Below are positions 37,307 to 49,490 of a stretch of 64,000 nt of DNA, in pieces. The notes beneath the pieces were generated by a model. That model had not been told where the DNA came from and did no database searches. It saw nothing but the letters and a program-made list of their open reading frames with translations. Location: positions 169,005 to 233,004 of the forward strand of contig SAUG01000114.1 in the NCBI GenBank assembly GCA_011316305.1, in the 5' to 3' direction. The first letter of the stretch is position 1, and each line of letters opens with the position of its first letter. This DNA comes from Rusavskia elegans. Taxonomy: Eukaryota > Ascomycota > Lecanoromycetes > Teloschistales > Teloschistaceae. Position numbers and translations under genes: made by a program.

Positions 37307-38540
37307 ATGCTGCGATGTTCTCAAATTAAGGCTCCGCTGCCGAAGTGGTTTGGAAGTAATTCCCGCCTTGCATCCTCCTCTTCGACGCGATGGCAGACCA
37401 GGCAGGGCAGGGACAAATTTGCTACTAGAGCGAAAGTCGAAGGCTTGAAATCACGCGCCGCGTACAAGCTGTTGGAAGTCCGTCATCAAAGAGCATGCTC
37501 TTAGCGTACGCTCACCAGCTCAATCATCCAGATTAACGAAAAACACACAATCTTCAAACCAGGCCAAACGGTTGTGGATCTGGCAAGCCAATCCAAGCGC
37601 ATGCACCTGTCTCCTTATTAATTCCTCTTCAGGGGTATGCGCCGGGCTCGTGGTCTCAGGTGAATAGGATTTTCCATCTCGTTTGAGTGGGAAAGTGCCC
37701 TGGGTAGTAATCGTTGGAAGGTTGCCGTGGACCGAACGCGTCCAAGTGGCCTTGTGCTTGGGATCGATGTGATACCAGCACAGCCTCCACAAGGTGTCTC
37801 GACCATTCAAGGCAATTTCTTGTCCCAGGCCGTCCAGGACGAGGTCAAACAGTTTCTCAGAGCAGGCTGCAAGCGCAAGCACCATCATCTACCACTATCG
37901 ACGGAGGACAATGTGTCGTGGACTGTAGGCCGCTTCGGTTCAACCCCACGAAGCTATTTGGAGCAGGAAAGGCAATCAGAAATCCTCGCACCAGGATTTG
38001 TCCATACCCTAGAGACGGGTACCCGGGCCGGACGCGATATACATGACCTTCGCGATGATCGAATGGTCGATGTGGTGCTCAGTGATATGTCAGCTCCCTG
38101 GGAACAAACCGAAGGATTTTGGAAGAGAAGCCTAAGTAATCCTCACTACAGGATGATGAATACCAGCGGCATCAATTTTAGGGATCATGCTGGCAGTATG
38201 GTACGTTGTTGAGCTTCTTTCAGTAGGAGTACGGACTTTCGATGACCGCCTTTTAGGATTTATGTGAAGCTGCCTTGAGATTTGCTTCCGATACACTGCG
38301 GTCAGGTGGCCATTTCATCTGTAAATTCTACCAGGGCGCCGAAGACAAGGCCCTGGAAGCCCGTCTGAAGACGTTGTTCTCTAAAGTTTACCGAGACAAG
38401 CCGTCATCTTCTCGAAGCGTGTGTTTCCAAACCGGTCCCATGAGCGAGAGGGTGCTGACGTTTGTCAGGAATCTAAAGAAGCCTTTTTCGTTGCCCTAAG
38501 TAGAAAGAACGATATATCAAGTACCGAGATATTCAATTAG
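37307..38540 (+). CDS. MRM2: MRM2: mitochondrial 21S rRNA (uridine-2'-O)-methyltransferase, FtsJ/RrmJ family
   Basis: Predicted to transfer a methyl group from S-adenosylmethionine to a ribose 2'-OH of large mitoribosomal RNA in the matrix (family knowledge). I read six exons: 37307-37477, 37532-37582, 37633-37659, 37721-38200, 38257-38418 and 38469-38540, giving 320 residues without a stop. Residues 1-30 are basic and Ser-rich, like a mitochondrial presequence. Motif I is GYAPGSWSQ (75-83), and the methyltransferase tetrad K-D-K-E can be placed at K54 (AAYKLLE), D205 (VLSDMSAPW), K266 (FICKFYQG) and E301 (SKEAFF). Introns are 50-61 bp. Four are GT-AG; intron 2 (37583-37632) begins GC. Exon 3 is only 27 nt and encodes exactly motif I. 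ATG 37307 is the first in-frame ATG. Codon use is normal, with no RIP. It converges on ATG7. A transposon ends 121 bp upstream of the start codon. Confidence 0.93.
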
Positions 38541-38730
38541 GGATCACTCCTCCAGTTGTGACCCTGGGGGTTGCAGTCTATATCCCGACGTGGAGTACTG
38601 TCTCACCACACAAAAGCTAGCTGCTTTCCCGAATGAAGTAATACTCAAAAAATCGTGGCAGCGACTGGATCGATTCTTCGTTACCACGAGCAAGCCGCTT
38701 CATTCTTTGAAAGGCGTCCGTGGCTTGATT
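38541..38730. other. Shared 3' intergenic region of MRM2 and ATG7
   Basis: The 190 bp between the two convergent stop codons have normal composition. Both transcripts must end here or overlap. No clear AATAAA signal is present on either strand. The open + frame over 38590-38796 is mostly antisense to the last ATG7 exon and is not a gene. Confidence 0.5.
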
Positions 38731-41225
38731 TCAAATGATTTCTGCTTCTCCATCCTCCATCACGTCACTGTCGTCGCTGATGTCCATGTCGGCTAAAGCC
38801 TGTTCTGCGATTTGCTGTACCTGATCCGCCGGAACATATTAGTCAGGTTTTCAAGGCTGAATAACGAGCCTCACCTCTGCTAAACCACTCAAATCTTCAA
38901 CATAACCCTTTTCATTCAAAGCCTTCTTCACGAATTGCCAACCATCAGCATTGTACGCTTCAATGATCCGGGACGAGCATGCACTGCAGCAATCGTAATT
39001 GTTACCCTTGATAACGAGGTTCTGGAAGGTCGACAGGAAACCTCTGATCTGGTGAGGAACTACACCCAGCGGATGATCACCACGATCATCGTTTAGAGAC
39101 GTCGGAGCTGGAGCCAGGCCACCCAACGGGTGTTGCAGTATTGAAACCATAATTTCGACGAGAAGGGCAGAAGCAATTGCAGCTATCCCTGGGCGAGTTA
39201 CTGTGCACTGCTGATCAAGCGTACGGTCAGCCATAGACTAGTCATAGAATGTCAGCTTCTCGCTCTTTGTCCTCTACCAGAATAAAGCAACATACGTCAG
39301 CGGGGGCCACAACGTCGCTGCAAAAGTAGCATCCCAGCCCGTGTTTGGATCGTGCAGGGTCCTCTAAGCCGTGACGCATGACCACAAAACTATCAAAACC
39401 CAGCGCTGCGTTCATCACGATCTTGCCGGCAGCCTTGCCCATCACCGTTGGCAACCATCGACTTTCGCGGGTGTCCATTAGCAGAAAGATTGCGTCGTGC
39501 TCATGTATCAGCCGATCCAAGGTTTCATACTCTTTCTTCACAGCGGACTCGTCCATGATTGGGTGTCCTGCCATAGGCACCGACATAACATGTCCGTCTG
39601 TTTCTACGCCTGGATAGATCTCCCTCAGAGCCTCTGCTGCACGATGCGCCTTTTTGGCGCCACCATTGAGGCAATCTTCGAAGTTGAAGAGCGGTTGACG
39701 CACTGGGTTCGAGAAGGAAACCGAACCGTTGTCGACAAATGTGATCTTACGCACACCCCAACCCTGAGATAGGCTTCACTTAGTTAATCGGCAAATAAGC
39801 AATGTAGTATCATTGCACCTACTAATAAGTTTCGCGCTACATAACTTCCAAGCGTCCCAGCACCGAGAAGGAGGCATTTGGTCTTTTTGATAATGTCTAG
39901 ATCCAATCCTGGTGAAATCCTCCATTTGATAAGTTTCAAGTTCAGATCGACAGCTTGGTCTGCCAATCTAGAGGGCACCGGTCAGTTGAGACCAACCAAG
40001 GCAGTAGCGCCACAAGTCGTACCTCTGAGGGTTCATGTACTCTCCAAGGTTGGCTACTTTGCTGCTGATTTTCCCCGTAGCTGAACGTTCCCACCCAGAC
40101 ACCCTAGGCAAATCGGATACAGGTGTGACTCTATCAGCTGCGGATTCGGACCTCCCATCTCGCGCTAAGCCTAATATCATACTCCGGGCATCCTCTCGAT
40201 GGGTTTGGATGTCACGATAGCATAGTATTTGAACTTTGTGGAGGCCCCAGCTTTGATCAACCAAGACCAAGAGATTCCTTAGCATCCAACCGGGATACTC
40301 TTTATACGTTGACGGATCCGCGAAGCAGACGAATTGATCTATAGATTCCACGTTGTCGAAGAAGCCGGCTTCGTATTGAGCCAAACTGCCCACCACCCAG
40401 AAGTAGTCAAGGTCGTTGGGTGCCGCTTCTGGCGTTGTAGCTCTGCTCTGCGGCCACTCACCAGAGGTCCTGTCATTAGCTTCGTCCGAGCTTAGCTTCC
40501 AAACCCTTTTTGCAAGGAAGAAGCCATACTGTCTGGCATCAACGCTATAGCGCCATGTCTGGACAGAGTCTACCAGAGCGGTTGATTCAATGCCTGACAA
40601 ATGTACTGCTAGATCCGCAATGCTACTCTCGGAGACGTCGGTCGGGTGTCTATCTTCCGAGTCAACTGCGAATTTCCACACTGGTTCGGAGTGTAAGGCA
40701 GGAAAGCCGAATATATAGGTGAACTTGTATTTCTTGAGATCGGCATAGGAGAGAACGACGAATGAGGCTAAGAGCGAAGGGCACGAGTAAATCGTGCCGT
40801 CTTTAACGGCGTCCCAGATCTTCGCTGTTGTTAGAATATGATTGACCGTTAGATTCGCCCGGCACATACTGTGCGTCCAGCTTGAGTCAGTATTGCCGTC
40901 TTGTCAAGATTGCGGTAGTCCTCGATGGTATTAACATTCTTGATCATACCCTCAGCGCGGTAGAGACCAGGCGCCACGCTGTAAAAAGGCAGTCAGTAAA
41001 CGTTCCGACATTGCTGATCAGAGTGCCGTACGCATCGCTGGTCAACGAGTTCCCGTGGATCTGTAGGCGGCATGATGCTTCCGGGGCATCTTTAGGACGG
41101 ATTTCGTAAAGACCTAGGATCTGCCGAGACGAATCGTCCAGCTTATCATGGTTGATCTTTAGATTTGCGAGGGAAGTATAAAAGGGAAGCTCAATATCGG
41201 AAGTAAAAGTTGCGAATTTCAACAT
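38731..41225 (-). CDS. ATG7: ATG7: E1-like activating enzyme of autophagy
   Basis: ATG7 adenylates the C-terminal Gly of Atg8 and Atg12, holds them as thioesters and passes them to Atg3 and Atg10 in the cytosol (family knowledge). I read seven exons on the minus strand: 41225-41032, 40978-40870, 40819-40023, 39967-39823, 39763-39296, 39237-38875 and 38820-38731. They give 721 residues with an open frame; all six introns are GT-AG and 50-59 bp. The N-terminal domain starts with [16 protein letters not shown]. The nucleotide loop GAGTLG is at 402-407, followed by [20 protein letters not shown] across intron 4. The catalytic cysteine is C582 in [12 protein letters not shown]. CxxC pairs CYFC and CSAC fit the E1 zinc site. 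The C-terminus is acidic ([13 protein letters not shown]), as in other fungal Atg7 tails. Length fits the family (about 650-720). ATG 41225 gives the expected N-terminus; an upstream in-frame TTG is not needed. Confidence 0.96.
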
Positions 41226-41560
41226 GACGAACAACAGCTACTGATAGAAAAGAATACATGTAGTAGCCTTTATCTTGTTATCCAGGCAGCCGTATGCGAG
41301 TGTGTTTGAACGGGGTGTTTGGTTATGGGCAACTCCGATCCCATATCATGATATCAATTATTCTTTGAATCGCGACTGACTGATGCGCCTGACTTCGAGG
41401 ATGTCACGATCAACATGCCCGTTGCCTCCGGGCTCAGACCCGCTACACAGTCTTTGTAATAGAACATCTAGCGCTGTTTCTCGGCTGACTAAGATGATCT
41501 TAGTAGGAAGTCTAAGCTTAATACCAAGGACATCGGCTAGATAAATACTCTAACTTCTTT
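41226..41560 (-). promoter_or_regulatory. ATG7 5' region and right edge of the gene island
   Basis: About 335 bp of normal-composition DNA lie upstream of ATG7, containing many CA and TG dinucleotides. From about 41,530 it turns within tens of bases into A/T-dominated DNA with almost no CpA or TpG. It is the only space for an ATG7 promoter. No second gene could be read here. Confidence 0.45.
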
Positions 41561-42280
41561 TCCCTCCTCGATATCTCTCTTTTTCATCTAGGTTATTCTA
41601 CGAAGTGAATTTCGAATTCCGATAAATTAAATTTTAAATATCGAGAAATTTTATAAATTATATTATTCTAAAAATTTTGTTTTTCTTTATCTTAGTTTTT
41701 TTTTTTTTTTTTAATTTTAATATTTATTTTGACGTTTACGATAAAAATATATATTTTTATTTCAAAAAAAATTTATTCGAATCTAAATCTAAATTCTAGC
41801 TATACGGAACTAGAAACGAAAACGAAAATCGAAAAATAATCGAAAAATCGTCGAATTTCTATTGATTTTTAAAATATAAAATAGAATTCTTTTAAAATAT
41901 TCGATTAAATAAATTGTTAAATAATTAAATAATAATATAAACTATACGATTTTTAATTTGATATTTTAATTTAATTAATTTAAATCGAAAAGTTCTATAA
42001 AATTAAATAAAATCTAAATTTTTTAATTTTTGTAATATAATTTTCGTATATATATTTATATTTTATAATCGATTTTTTTTTATTAATATTTACTATTATA
42101 TATTAATTTCTATCTATAATTAAAATCTTTTAACTTTTAAAAATATTAATTAACTAAAACGAAAATATTCCGTTAATAGATACAAATATTAAATTTTCTA
42201 CGTTATTACTACTAATTATTTTTTAAATATAGAATTTTCAAACGTTTATCAATTAAAATTTAGATATTTTTATAATTATA
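41561..42280. other. Unassigned AT-rich DNA right of the gene island
   Basis: Extremely A/T-rich, with CpA and TpG virtually absent from about 41,600. No domain, TIR or LTR recognised. Confidence 0.4.
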
Positions 42281-42685
42281 TACGATTTAATTATTCGATA
42301 TTCCGATTTCAATCTTTTATAACTTAATATTAAAGATACCAGCCAGCCGATTAAATAACGTAATTATTTAAAAATTTCGATATTGTTATTAAAAATTTAA
42401 TTTTAAAACTTTTAAAAAAAATAGATTTAGATTAAACTTTATATAGAAATATTAGAATCTATTTAAATTTCTTGAAATTTGATATATTTACGATACGAAC
42501 TATTATATAATATATCTTTATAATCTTTTTATATAAAATCGATTTTTTTATTAAATAGAAAATATCTAAATATTATTAGTTTTCGAAAGATTCGAATTTC
42601 CGATTCGTCGGATTTTAATTTAGAAAAACGTTAAATTCATTAGATTTCTAAATTATATAGTTTCTATTACTACGTTATCTAAATT
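42281..42685 (-). mobile_element. tRNA-headed SINE, copy S3
   Basis: About 405 bp, heavily RIP-mutated. The 3' segment ACGATTTAATTATTCGATAT is at the left and the mutated head (TACTACGTTATCTAAATTC) at the right. The box B-like region at about 42,590 is TTTCGAAAGATTCGAATTTC. Confidence 0.7.
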
Positions 42686-42918
42686 CTATTTATTTTTATA
42701 TCGATTAAAAATTTTAAATAAAATTTTATATATATTTAAATTTTAGTTTATGGATTTTGATACGTATTACGTATATATAATAGAATATTTTATATATTAG
42801 AATTAGATAAAATTTCCGATAGATTTATTTAAAATAATTACTAATAACTTTTATCTATATTTATAATTCTTTAACTTCGATTTATTAAAAAATAATTATT
42901 TTAATAATAATTAAAAAC

Positions 42919-43366
42919 GGCTTGGATAAATTAATAGTATGAACTAAATAATCTAATAGATTTCACGAATTTAATAAATTTCGGAATTAAAAATAAAATC
43001 CGAAAAATTGGAAATTCGAATCTTTCGAAAATTAAAAACTAATATTAAAGTTTTTTCTATTTATAAAAATGATTTTATATAGAATTTTTATATAGAGAAA
43101 ATATATATTAAATCGTACTATAACTATATAAGTCGATCTAATCAAAAACAAATTCTATAAAATAATTAAAAAGATTAAAATCTTTCTATATAAAATTTTG
43201 TCTAGATCTATTTTTTTTTTATAGAAAATCTAAAATTGAAATTTTTGATTATAATATATAATATTAATATTAATTACGTAATCCAATCGTTTAGTATATC
43301 GAATATTAAAATATAAAAAACTAAAATTGAAAATCGAAAAGTTAAATCGTATATATATAAATATAT
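42919..43366 (+). mobile_element. tRNA-headed SINE, copy S4
   Basis: About 450 bp. The mutated head GGCTTGGATAAATTAATAGT, box B-like GGAAATTCGAATCTTTCGAA near 43,010, and 3' end AATCGAAAAGTTAAATCGTA. RIP has removed most box A positions. Confidence 0.7.
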
Positions 43367-44133
43367 ATTTCGATTAAAAATTTTAAATTATTTTTTCAAT
43401 TTATATAATTGGTAATATAAAATACGAAATCGATATTATAGATATATTATAAAAAAGTCCAGATATTAGATTTAATTAAAATTGAATATTTCTAGTTGAA
43501 CTATTAGAATATTATTAATAATTCTCTTTGAAATATCTAATTTTTCAACGTTTATTAAATAAAATTTAATTTTGCTATATTATTCGAAAATCTAAATGAA
43601 TTTTTCATTTTCTATATATTTTAGCCTAAAATTTTAATATCGTATAATGAATTTATAATAGAAAGTCAATAATAGATTTAAATAAAGTTAACCGTCGATT
43701 TTATAAAACTATTAAAATCTATATAATTCTATCAAAAATTATATTCTTTTATAAGCTATTATATTTAATATCCATTATTCGATTTTATATATATTAACAA
43801 TCGTTTATTATAATAAATAATAATATTAAATAAAAGTAGAAAGTAATATATTAAAACTGTCAGCGAAGAAAATATCCTATACAAAATAATCGATTATTAA
43901 AATTCCGTTATATAATAGAAAAAAAGATAAGACGAAAAGTAATTAATAGTATTAAATTTATTATAATATTTAATAATTTTGAAATTAATTAAAATTATAT
44001 ATATAATAGACGATTTTATATAATAATATTATTGATAAACTAAATTTATCTTTTTTTAATTTAATGAAATTAAATTTAAAACGTCTGAATTCAAAATATT
44101 CGATAATATCTATCTAATATTCGCTAGTTTTTC
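43367..44133. other. Unassigned AT-rich DNA
   Basis: Nothing recognised on either strand. Confidence 0.4.
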
Positions 44134-44550
44134 TAGACTGGCCGTCGGGTCGGGTTTCGAACCCGGGTTAACTAACCCGACCCGATCCGAATTAGGTTAG
44201 AAAATTCTATAATTCGATCCGACTCGAATCTCGAGTCGGGATATATAACCCGACCCGATCTAACTAATCCGTTAAGCCTATATAACTCGTATAACTCTAG
44301 TATAAAAATTATATAAATAATGTAAAAAAATTCTAATTAATTAACTACGCTAGCTAGAAAGGTTCTAGTTAGATTAAATATATTACCTAATTATATTACT
44401 TCTATATATAGTTAATTAATTCATTAATTATTATATTATATTATTAATTAATTAAATAAAAAGGTTTAGTAGGTACCCGGGTTCGACCCGCTAAAATCGG
44501 GTCGGATTTTCGACGGTTCGACGGAAACCCGACCCGAAGTAGCTAGACTA
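44134..44550. mobile_element. hAT MITE, family B copy 3
   Basis: 417 bp with a perfect 8-bp duplication AGTTTTTC (44126-44133 and 44551-44558). Left end TAGACTGGCCGTCGGGTCGG; the right end has diverged to AGCTAGACTA. Interior GGGTTTCGAACCCGGG is palindromic. Confidence 0.9.
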
Positions 44551-44558
44551 AGTTTTTC

Positions 44559-45450
44559 AAATATAATAGTTTTCAATATTTAATTATAACGATAAAATTT
44601 CGTATTTCGAATTTATCGAAATCGTACGATTTAAACGATTACATTATATATCTAACAGCAATTTTTTTTATCAAAATTTTAATCAAAAATTTAAAATAAT
44701 AGTCAGACTAGTAGTTAAATTCAATAGATTTCGAATGTTTAATCAAATTAATAGACCGTCTAGATTCGGATACGACTATAGACGAAAACGAAATAATTAA
44801 ATTTTTTTTTACTATTATTATAGAAATCATCGAATGGTTTTTTTTAAAAGATATTTAATTTTGTTAATATATTTGTAAATTCAAAATATAACGGGTAAAT
44901 AATCAGAAATAAAATAGAAATAAATTAGTTTTGATTAATAGAATAATATATAACGATAACTAATAAATTAAATACGAATCGTAAAAATATCGACTAAAAC
45001 TACTAAATTAAACTTTTTTTTTCAAATATTTATCTATTAAAACTATATTATCAATAGATATTATCTTTCTAATATATTAAAACTACTAAATACTTTTTAA
45101 TATCTATATATATATATATACGATTTAATTATTCGGATTTTTGATTTTAATCTTTTACTATTTAATACTAGAGGCACCAATCGATTTTAATATCAATATT
45201 AAAATCGTTTCAAATGTTTTTATCTATCGAAATATAATAGAAGTTTTTCGTACTATATTAAATTATTTCGAACTTTATAAAATACATTGTTAGTATTTAT
45301 AACAACTATTTAATAGATTATTTTCAAAGTTTTCTTTAAAAGTTTATAACTATACGTATTTCGAATTTTTATAAAAAGAAATCTAATATATTTAAAAATA
45401 GATATCGAAATAAAAGCAATCAATTCAATATATATATTATTTAATAATCT
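44559..45450. other. Unassigned AT-rich DNA with a SINE tail fragment
   Basis: No coding signal. At 45,116-45,180 a minus-strand SINE 3' end is visible (ACGATTTAATTATTCGGATT, then TAATACTAGAGGCACCAA). Confidence 0.45.
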
Positions 45451-45632
45451 GATTTGAATGACGTAGTAGCAAGATTGCGTGACTTGGATATCTAACGGAT
45501 CTAGCGTTCTATTTCGAAATTAGCGGGATTAAATCCGGCGGATCGGAAATTCGAATCCTTCGAAAATTAATTTAATATTTAAATTTTTTCCATCGATTAG
45601 ATCGATTTTTATATGGAGATTTTATATAGAAG
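45451..45632 (+). mobile_element. SINE copy S5, 5' half
   Basis: Head GATTTGAATGACGTAGTAGC and box B-like GGAAATTCGAATCCTTCGAA. It is interrupted at 45,633 by hAT MITE B4 and then by A7. The 3' half continues at 47,145. Confidence 0.75.
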
Positions 45633-46173
45633 TAGATTGGCTATTTCGGGTCGAATTTTTGTCGGTATTTCGGAAACTCGATCCGAATTTTAGCAAGTCG
45701 GTTTAATCCGACCTACTAAACGATTCGGATCGGTTTCTAATATTAAAATCGAAAATCGGCTTATATTATAAAATAGAAATCGATAAAAATCCGATCCGAT
45801 TTACTAAATCTTCTATATATACAATAATACTATATTTAATATAATACTATACTATATTTAATATAATATCATATTATATTAAATAAAAAGAACTATTTAT
45901 TTATAAAAGTAATATATTTAGATTATAAATTTAGTTTTACTAGAAATTTTTTAGCTAGTATAATTTATTAACTAGATTTATTTGAAATAAATAGATATAA
46001 TTTTTATATAATAATTCTATTTTTATACTAGTTTTCAGTAGTTCTAATATATCGAATCTAGAAATCCGGTTTTAATCCGTAATCGAATCGGATCGGACTA
46101 TTTTTTAATTTAATTCGAATCGGATTGGATTAGTTAATCTAGATTCGAAATCCGATCCGACGGCCAATTGCTA
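45633..46173. mobile_element. hAT MITE, family B copy 4
   Basis: About 541 bp, longest of the family. Left end TAGATTGGCT; right end CGGCCAATTGCTA has two extra bases. The duplication is imperfect (TATAGAAG versus TATAAAGA), so the right boundary is uncertain by 1-2 bp. Confidence 0.7.
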
Positions 46174-46183
46174 TAAAGAAATT

Positions 46184-47144
46184 TATTTAGTTAATTTATT
46201 TTGGTTTTAGTATCCGGTAAACCAATGGTTCGATAAATAAATTAAACGTTAATATACCAATATCGAATATACGATAGTAGAACTTATATTCTAATTTAAT
46301 TAATATAAATAACTGTTTTCTAGAGTTGTAATTTAAATTTATTTTATAATATAACGTATTATTATATTGATAAATTAATATATAAATTTATATAGATAAA
46401 TATACCTCGTATTCGTTTTTTCTTTTTTTTTCTTTTATTATATTTTCGTAAATACTATAAATTGCTAAAATCTTTAATATATATATATAAATTCTCGTAA
46501 TAGCTATATCGTAGTTAAATCAGATAGTAATATTTATTTTATCCGTAATAATTATATCTACTTTCGTAGACGTCGACTATTTTATTATAATTAAAGCAAT
46601 CTATTTTAATTTTAATAAAAATCTTTTTTTTCGCCTTTAAAACGTACTATCCAATTTTTCTACCTTCTTTTAATTTAATCGACCGGATAAAATTTCTAGC
46701 CGTAGTAGCTAGTATATTAGCTGGCGTTTCTTTTATAGCTATCGACTCTTTTAAAATTATATAAACTATAATCTTTTATAATAGTTTAATACAATATTTA
46801 GATATAGTTTATATAACAAATATAGCCGAGATAATAACTATAGATAATTACTTTTTAGTATAGTAAATAGATATAACGGAAATACTAGACATTTATAATT
46901 ATTTATAGTATCGAAAAAGGAATAATAGAGAATTAGTAATCGCGGATAAGAAAAATAGTTAAATAGAAATAATTAATTACGTTATAAACTTTATCTGACG
47001 GACTATATATTTTTAGCTTTAAAATTTTCTCTATACGTAAAATATAATAGTTGTTACCGTATTTAATATTGATAATATATATATATATATATATATATTT
47101 GAGAATTTATTATAATTTTAGACAGAAATCTTTTAGAAAAATAA
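46184..47144 (+). mobile_element. Family A retroposon, copy A7
   Basis: 961 bp flanked by AAAGARATT (46175-46183 and 47145-47153, one A/G difference). Heavily RIP-mutated. Inserted in SINE S5 beside MITE B4. Confidence 0.75.
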
Positions 47145-47393
47145 AAAGAGATTATATAATAAATTAAATCGATCCAGCCGTATCGATTAAAAAAAATTCA
47201 ATTAATAAAATTAAATGGATTCAGATTTTTCTAAATAAAAATTAGTCCAAATCAAACTTTTTTAGAAATTCTAAATTTAAATTTTCGGTAAAATATTTGA
47301 GTACTAAATAACTACGTAATTCGATCGGTTAATATTTCTAATATTATATCGTAAAAGATTAAAATCAAAAATTCGAATAATGAAATCGTATAT
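47145..47393 (+). mobile_element. SINE copy S5, 3' half
   Basis: ATCGATCCAGCCGTATCGAT through AAAATTCGAATAATGAAATC corresponds to the second half of the SINE and continues S5 after the B4 and A7 insertions. Confidence 0.75.
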
Positions 47394-47914
47394 ATATTAA
47401 TTATCTTTATTTAATATTTATTTAATCGTCGATCGCTTGAATTATTTAATATAGATAGGCGAGCGTCGAAGATTCGATATATAAATTAGTAGTTTCATTT
47501 AATATAATTAAACTAAAAACTATATAAAGTTGGTACGATTCTATTTTTTAATATATTTGATTTCTAATCCTTTTATAATTTATTTAAAATATTATATAAC
47601 AGATAGTTTAAATATATATACGAATTTATTTTACAGAATTCAATTAAAGAATTTTTATAGTTTAATATTAGAAAAACTAATCGATTAAATTACAGGTTTC
47701 TTTTAACTTAAATATTTTATTAAAAAATCTTCTTAGAATTTCTAAAAAAAATAATCTTTGAATTAAATTTTACTAGAAAAATTTCGAATAAATTTGATCT
47801 TTTAAAGATTTTAAATCTAATTTAATCAATCTATATAATTCAATTAAATAAATTAACTATATTTTTTTTAATATAGAAATACTTTCTAACAATCGATTTA
47901 ATCGATAAAAGAAA
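47394..47914. other. Unassigned AT-rich DNA
   Basis: Nothing recognised. Confidence 0.4.
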
Positions 47915-48333
47915 TAGACTGGCCGTCGGGTCGGGTTTCGGACTCGAGTTGGCTAACCCGATTCGACTCGAATCGGATCAGACTAAAATATAACTCGATT
48001 TGACCGGATTTCGAATCCGGGTTAGCTAATCCGACCCGACCCGCTAAAACTAGATCTAAGCGCTAAACCCTAGTATAAAAGTATAATTCTAGTATAAAAG
48101 TTATATAATAATTTAAAAAAATTCAAATTAATTAACTATACTAGCTAGAAAGGTCCTAGTTATATTATTTATATTATCTAATTATATTACCTATTATATA
48201 AATTTAAAAAATTTAAATATATAGATTTATTCTATATATAGAAGGCTTAGCGGGTATCCGGATTCGATCCGGGTTCGATCCGGATCCGACCGTTTAGCGA
48301 GTCGAACCGGTTCGACCCGAAGTGGCCAGTCTA
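47915..48333. mobile_element. hAT MITE, family B copy 5
   Basis: 419 bp with a perfect duplication AAAAGAAA (47907-47914 and 48334-48341) and perfect ends TAGACTGGCC...GGCCAGTCTA. Confidence 0.93.
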
Positions 48334-48341
48334 AAAAGAAA

Positions 48342-49482
48342 TTTAAATTTTGGCGTTCGAGAGATTCGAACCTTCGATCTATTATTTTCCGATTTAATTT
48401 TTAATTCCGAAAAACGCTGGATCCGCTAGTATAAATCTATTAAATATCGTATTTTTTACTATTTCGTTATTCAAGTCCGATTTATAATAATAGAAATTGC
48501 TAAATTCGTCAAATTCGTATATTTTCAAATCAAATTACGAATAATTTAAAACGTCCAAAATCAATATTTTCAGTAAACGATTCTATAGATATTTTAAATC
48601 GTCAATCAAATTTTTTTTAATAAAAAGTAATATAGATCGAAAACTATAATTTAAAAATCGTTAGATTTTATATAATCTAATTGACGAAATATTATTTTTA
48701 TAAAATATTATCAGCGATTTTCTTTTTCGATTTTATAATTTTATTAATGAATCGTGTTGAAAACTAGCTGTAAATACTTAAAGTCGACGTTAATCTGTCT
48801 AAATCTACTAAATCTACTAAATTCCAATACGAAAACTAAATTTTTTCTAAAAAAAAATTTAAAATTTCATTTAAAACAATTTTTATTTTAAAGATTTTAA
48901 GGTTTAGCTTCCGCTACTGTAATAAAATATATAAATAGTTTAAATCCAATATTAGAAATACGCTAGTTATATCTAGATTCGATTTTTCGAACTAATTCGA
49001 TTGTTTTACTAGGTTATTTTTTCGTCTAATAGATTTTCTAAAGTCTAACGATCTATAGATTTCGATTTTTTATTTATATTATATTTTATTTTCGAAAATC
49101 GATTAAATCGCTATAAATATTTATATAATAATTTGTAGTATTTACAGCTGTAAACCAGCTGTAAGTAAATCGTTAAATCGATTTAAAATTTTACGATTGT
49201 AATCGAATTTACCAGATTAAAATATTTAAAAACGAAAAAAAAATCGTTGATAAATCGATTAAATTCGAAAAAGTTTTTATAGAAACGGTCAACGTTATTA
49301 TAATATTAGATATAAACTATTCGAATCTTTTATATCAGCGTTAAAAGCTAATGTTTATAGATTTCAATTTTGAAATAATTTGAAATTCGATATAACGTAT
49401 TTAAAAAAAACTAAAAATAATAGATTTATTTACTTTAATAGATTTACTTTTTATTATTTCTAATCGTTTTAACATTTCGAAT
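48342..49482. other. Unassigned AT-rich DNA
   Basis: About 1.1 kb; a weak SINE-like box (GAGATTCGAACCTTCGATCT) lies at about 48,360, otherwise nothing recognised. Confidence 0.35.
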
Positions 49483-49490
49483 TTCATAAA

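Noticed and set aside
37251..37448. Plus-strand frame starting at ATG 37251 as the MRM2 start
   Set aside because: It is in a different frame from the conserved sequence RQGRDKFATRAKVEGLKSRA, which belongs to ATG 37307.
37583..37632. Suspected stop codon disrupting MRM2 after VVDL
   Set aside because: The TAA lies in a GC-AG intron; the frame resumes as GYAPGSWSQ at 37633.
37520..37888. 122-codon minus-strand frame opposite MRM2
   Set aside because: It is antisense to MRM2 exons and introns and resembles nothing known.
39721..39770. Suspected frameshift in ATG7 at the WGVRK motif
   Set aside because: Careful reading of the minus strand gives GGT TGG GGT GTG CGT AAG in frame after a GT-AG intron (39764-39822); the gene is intact.
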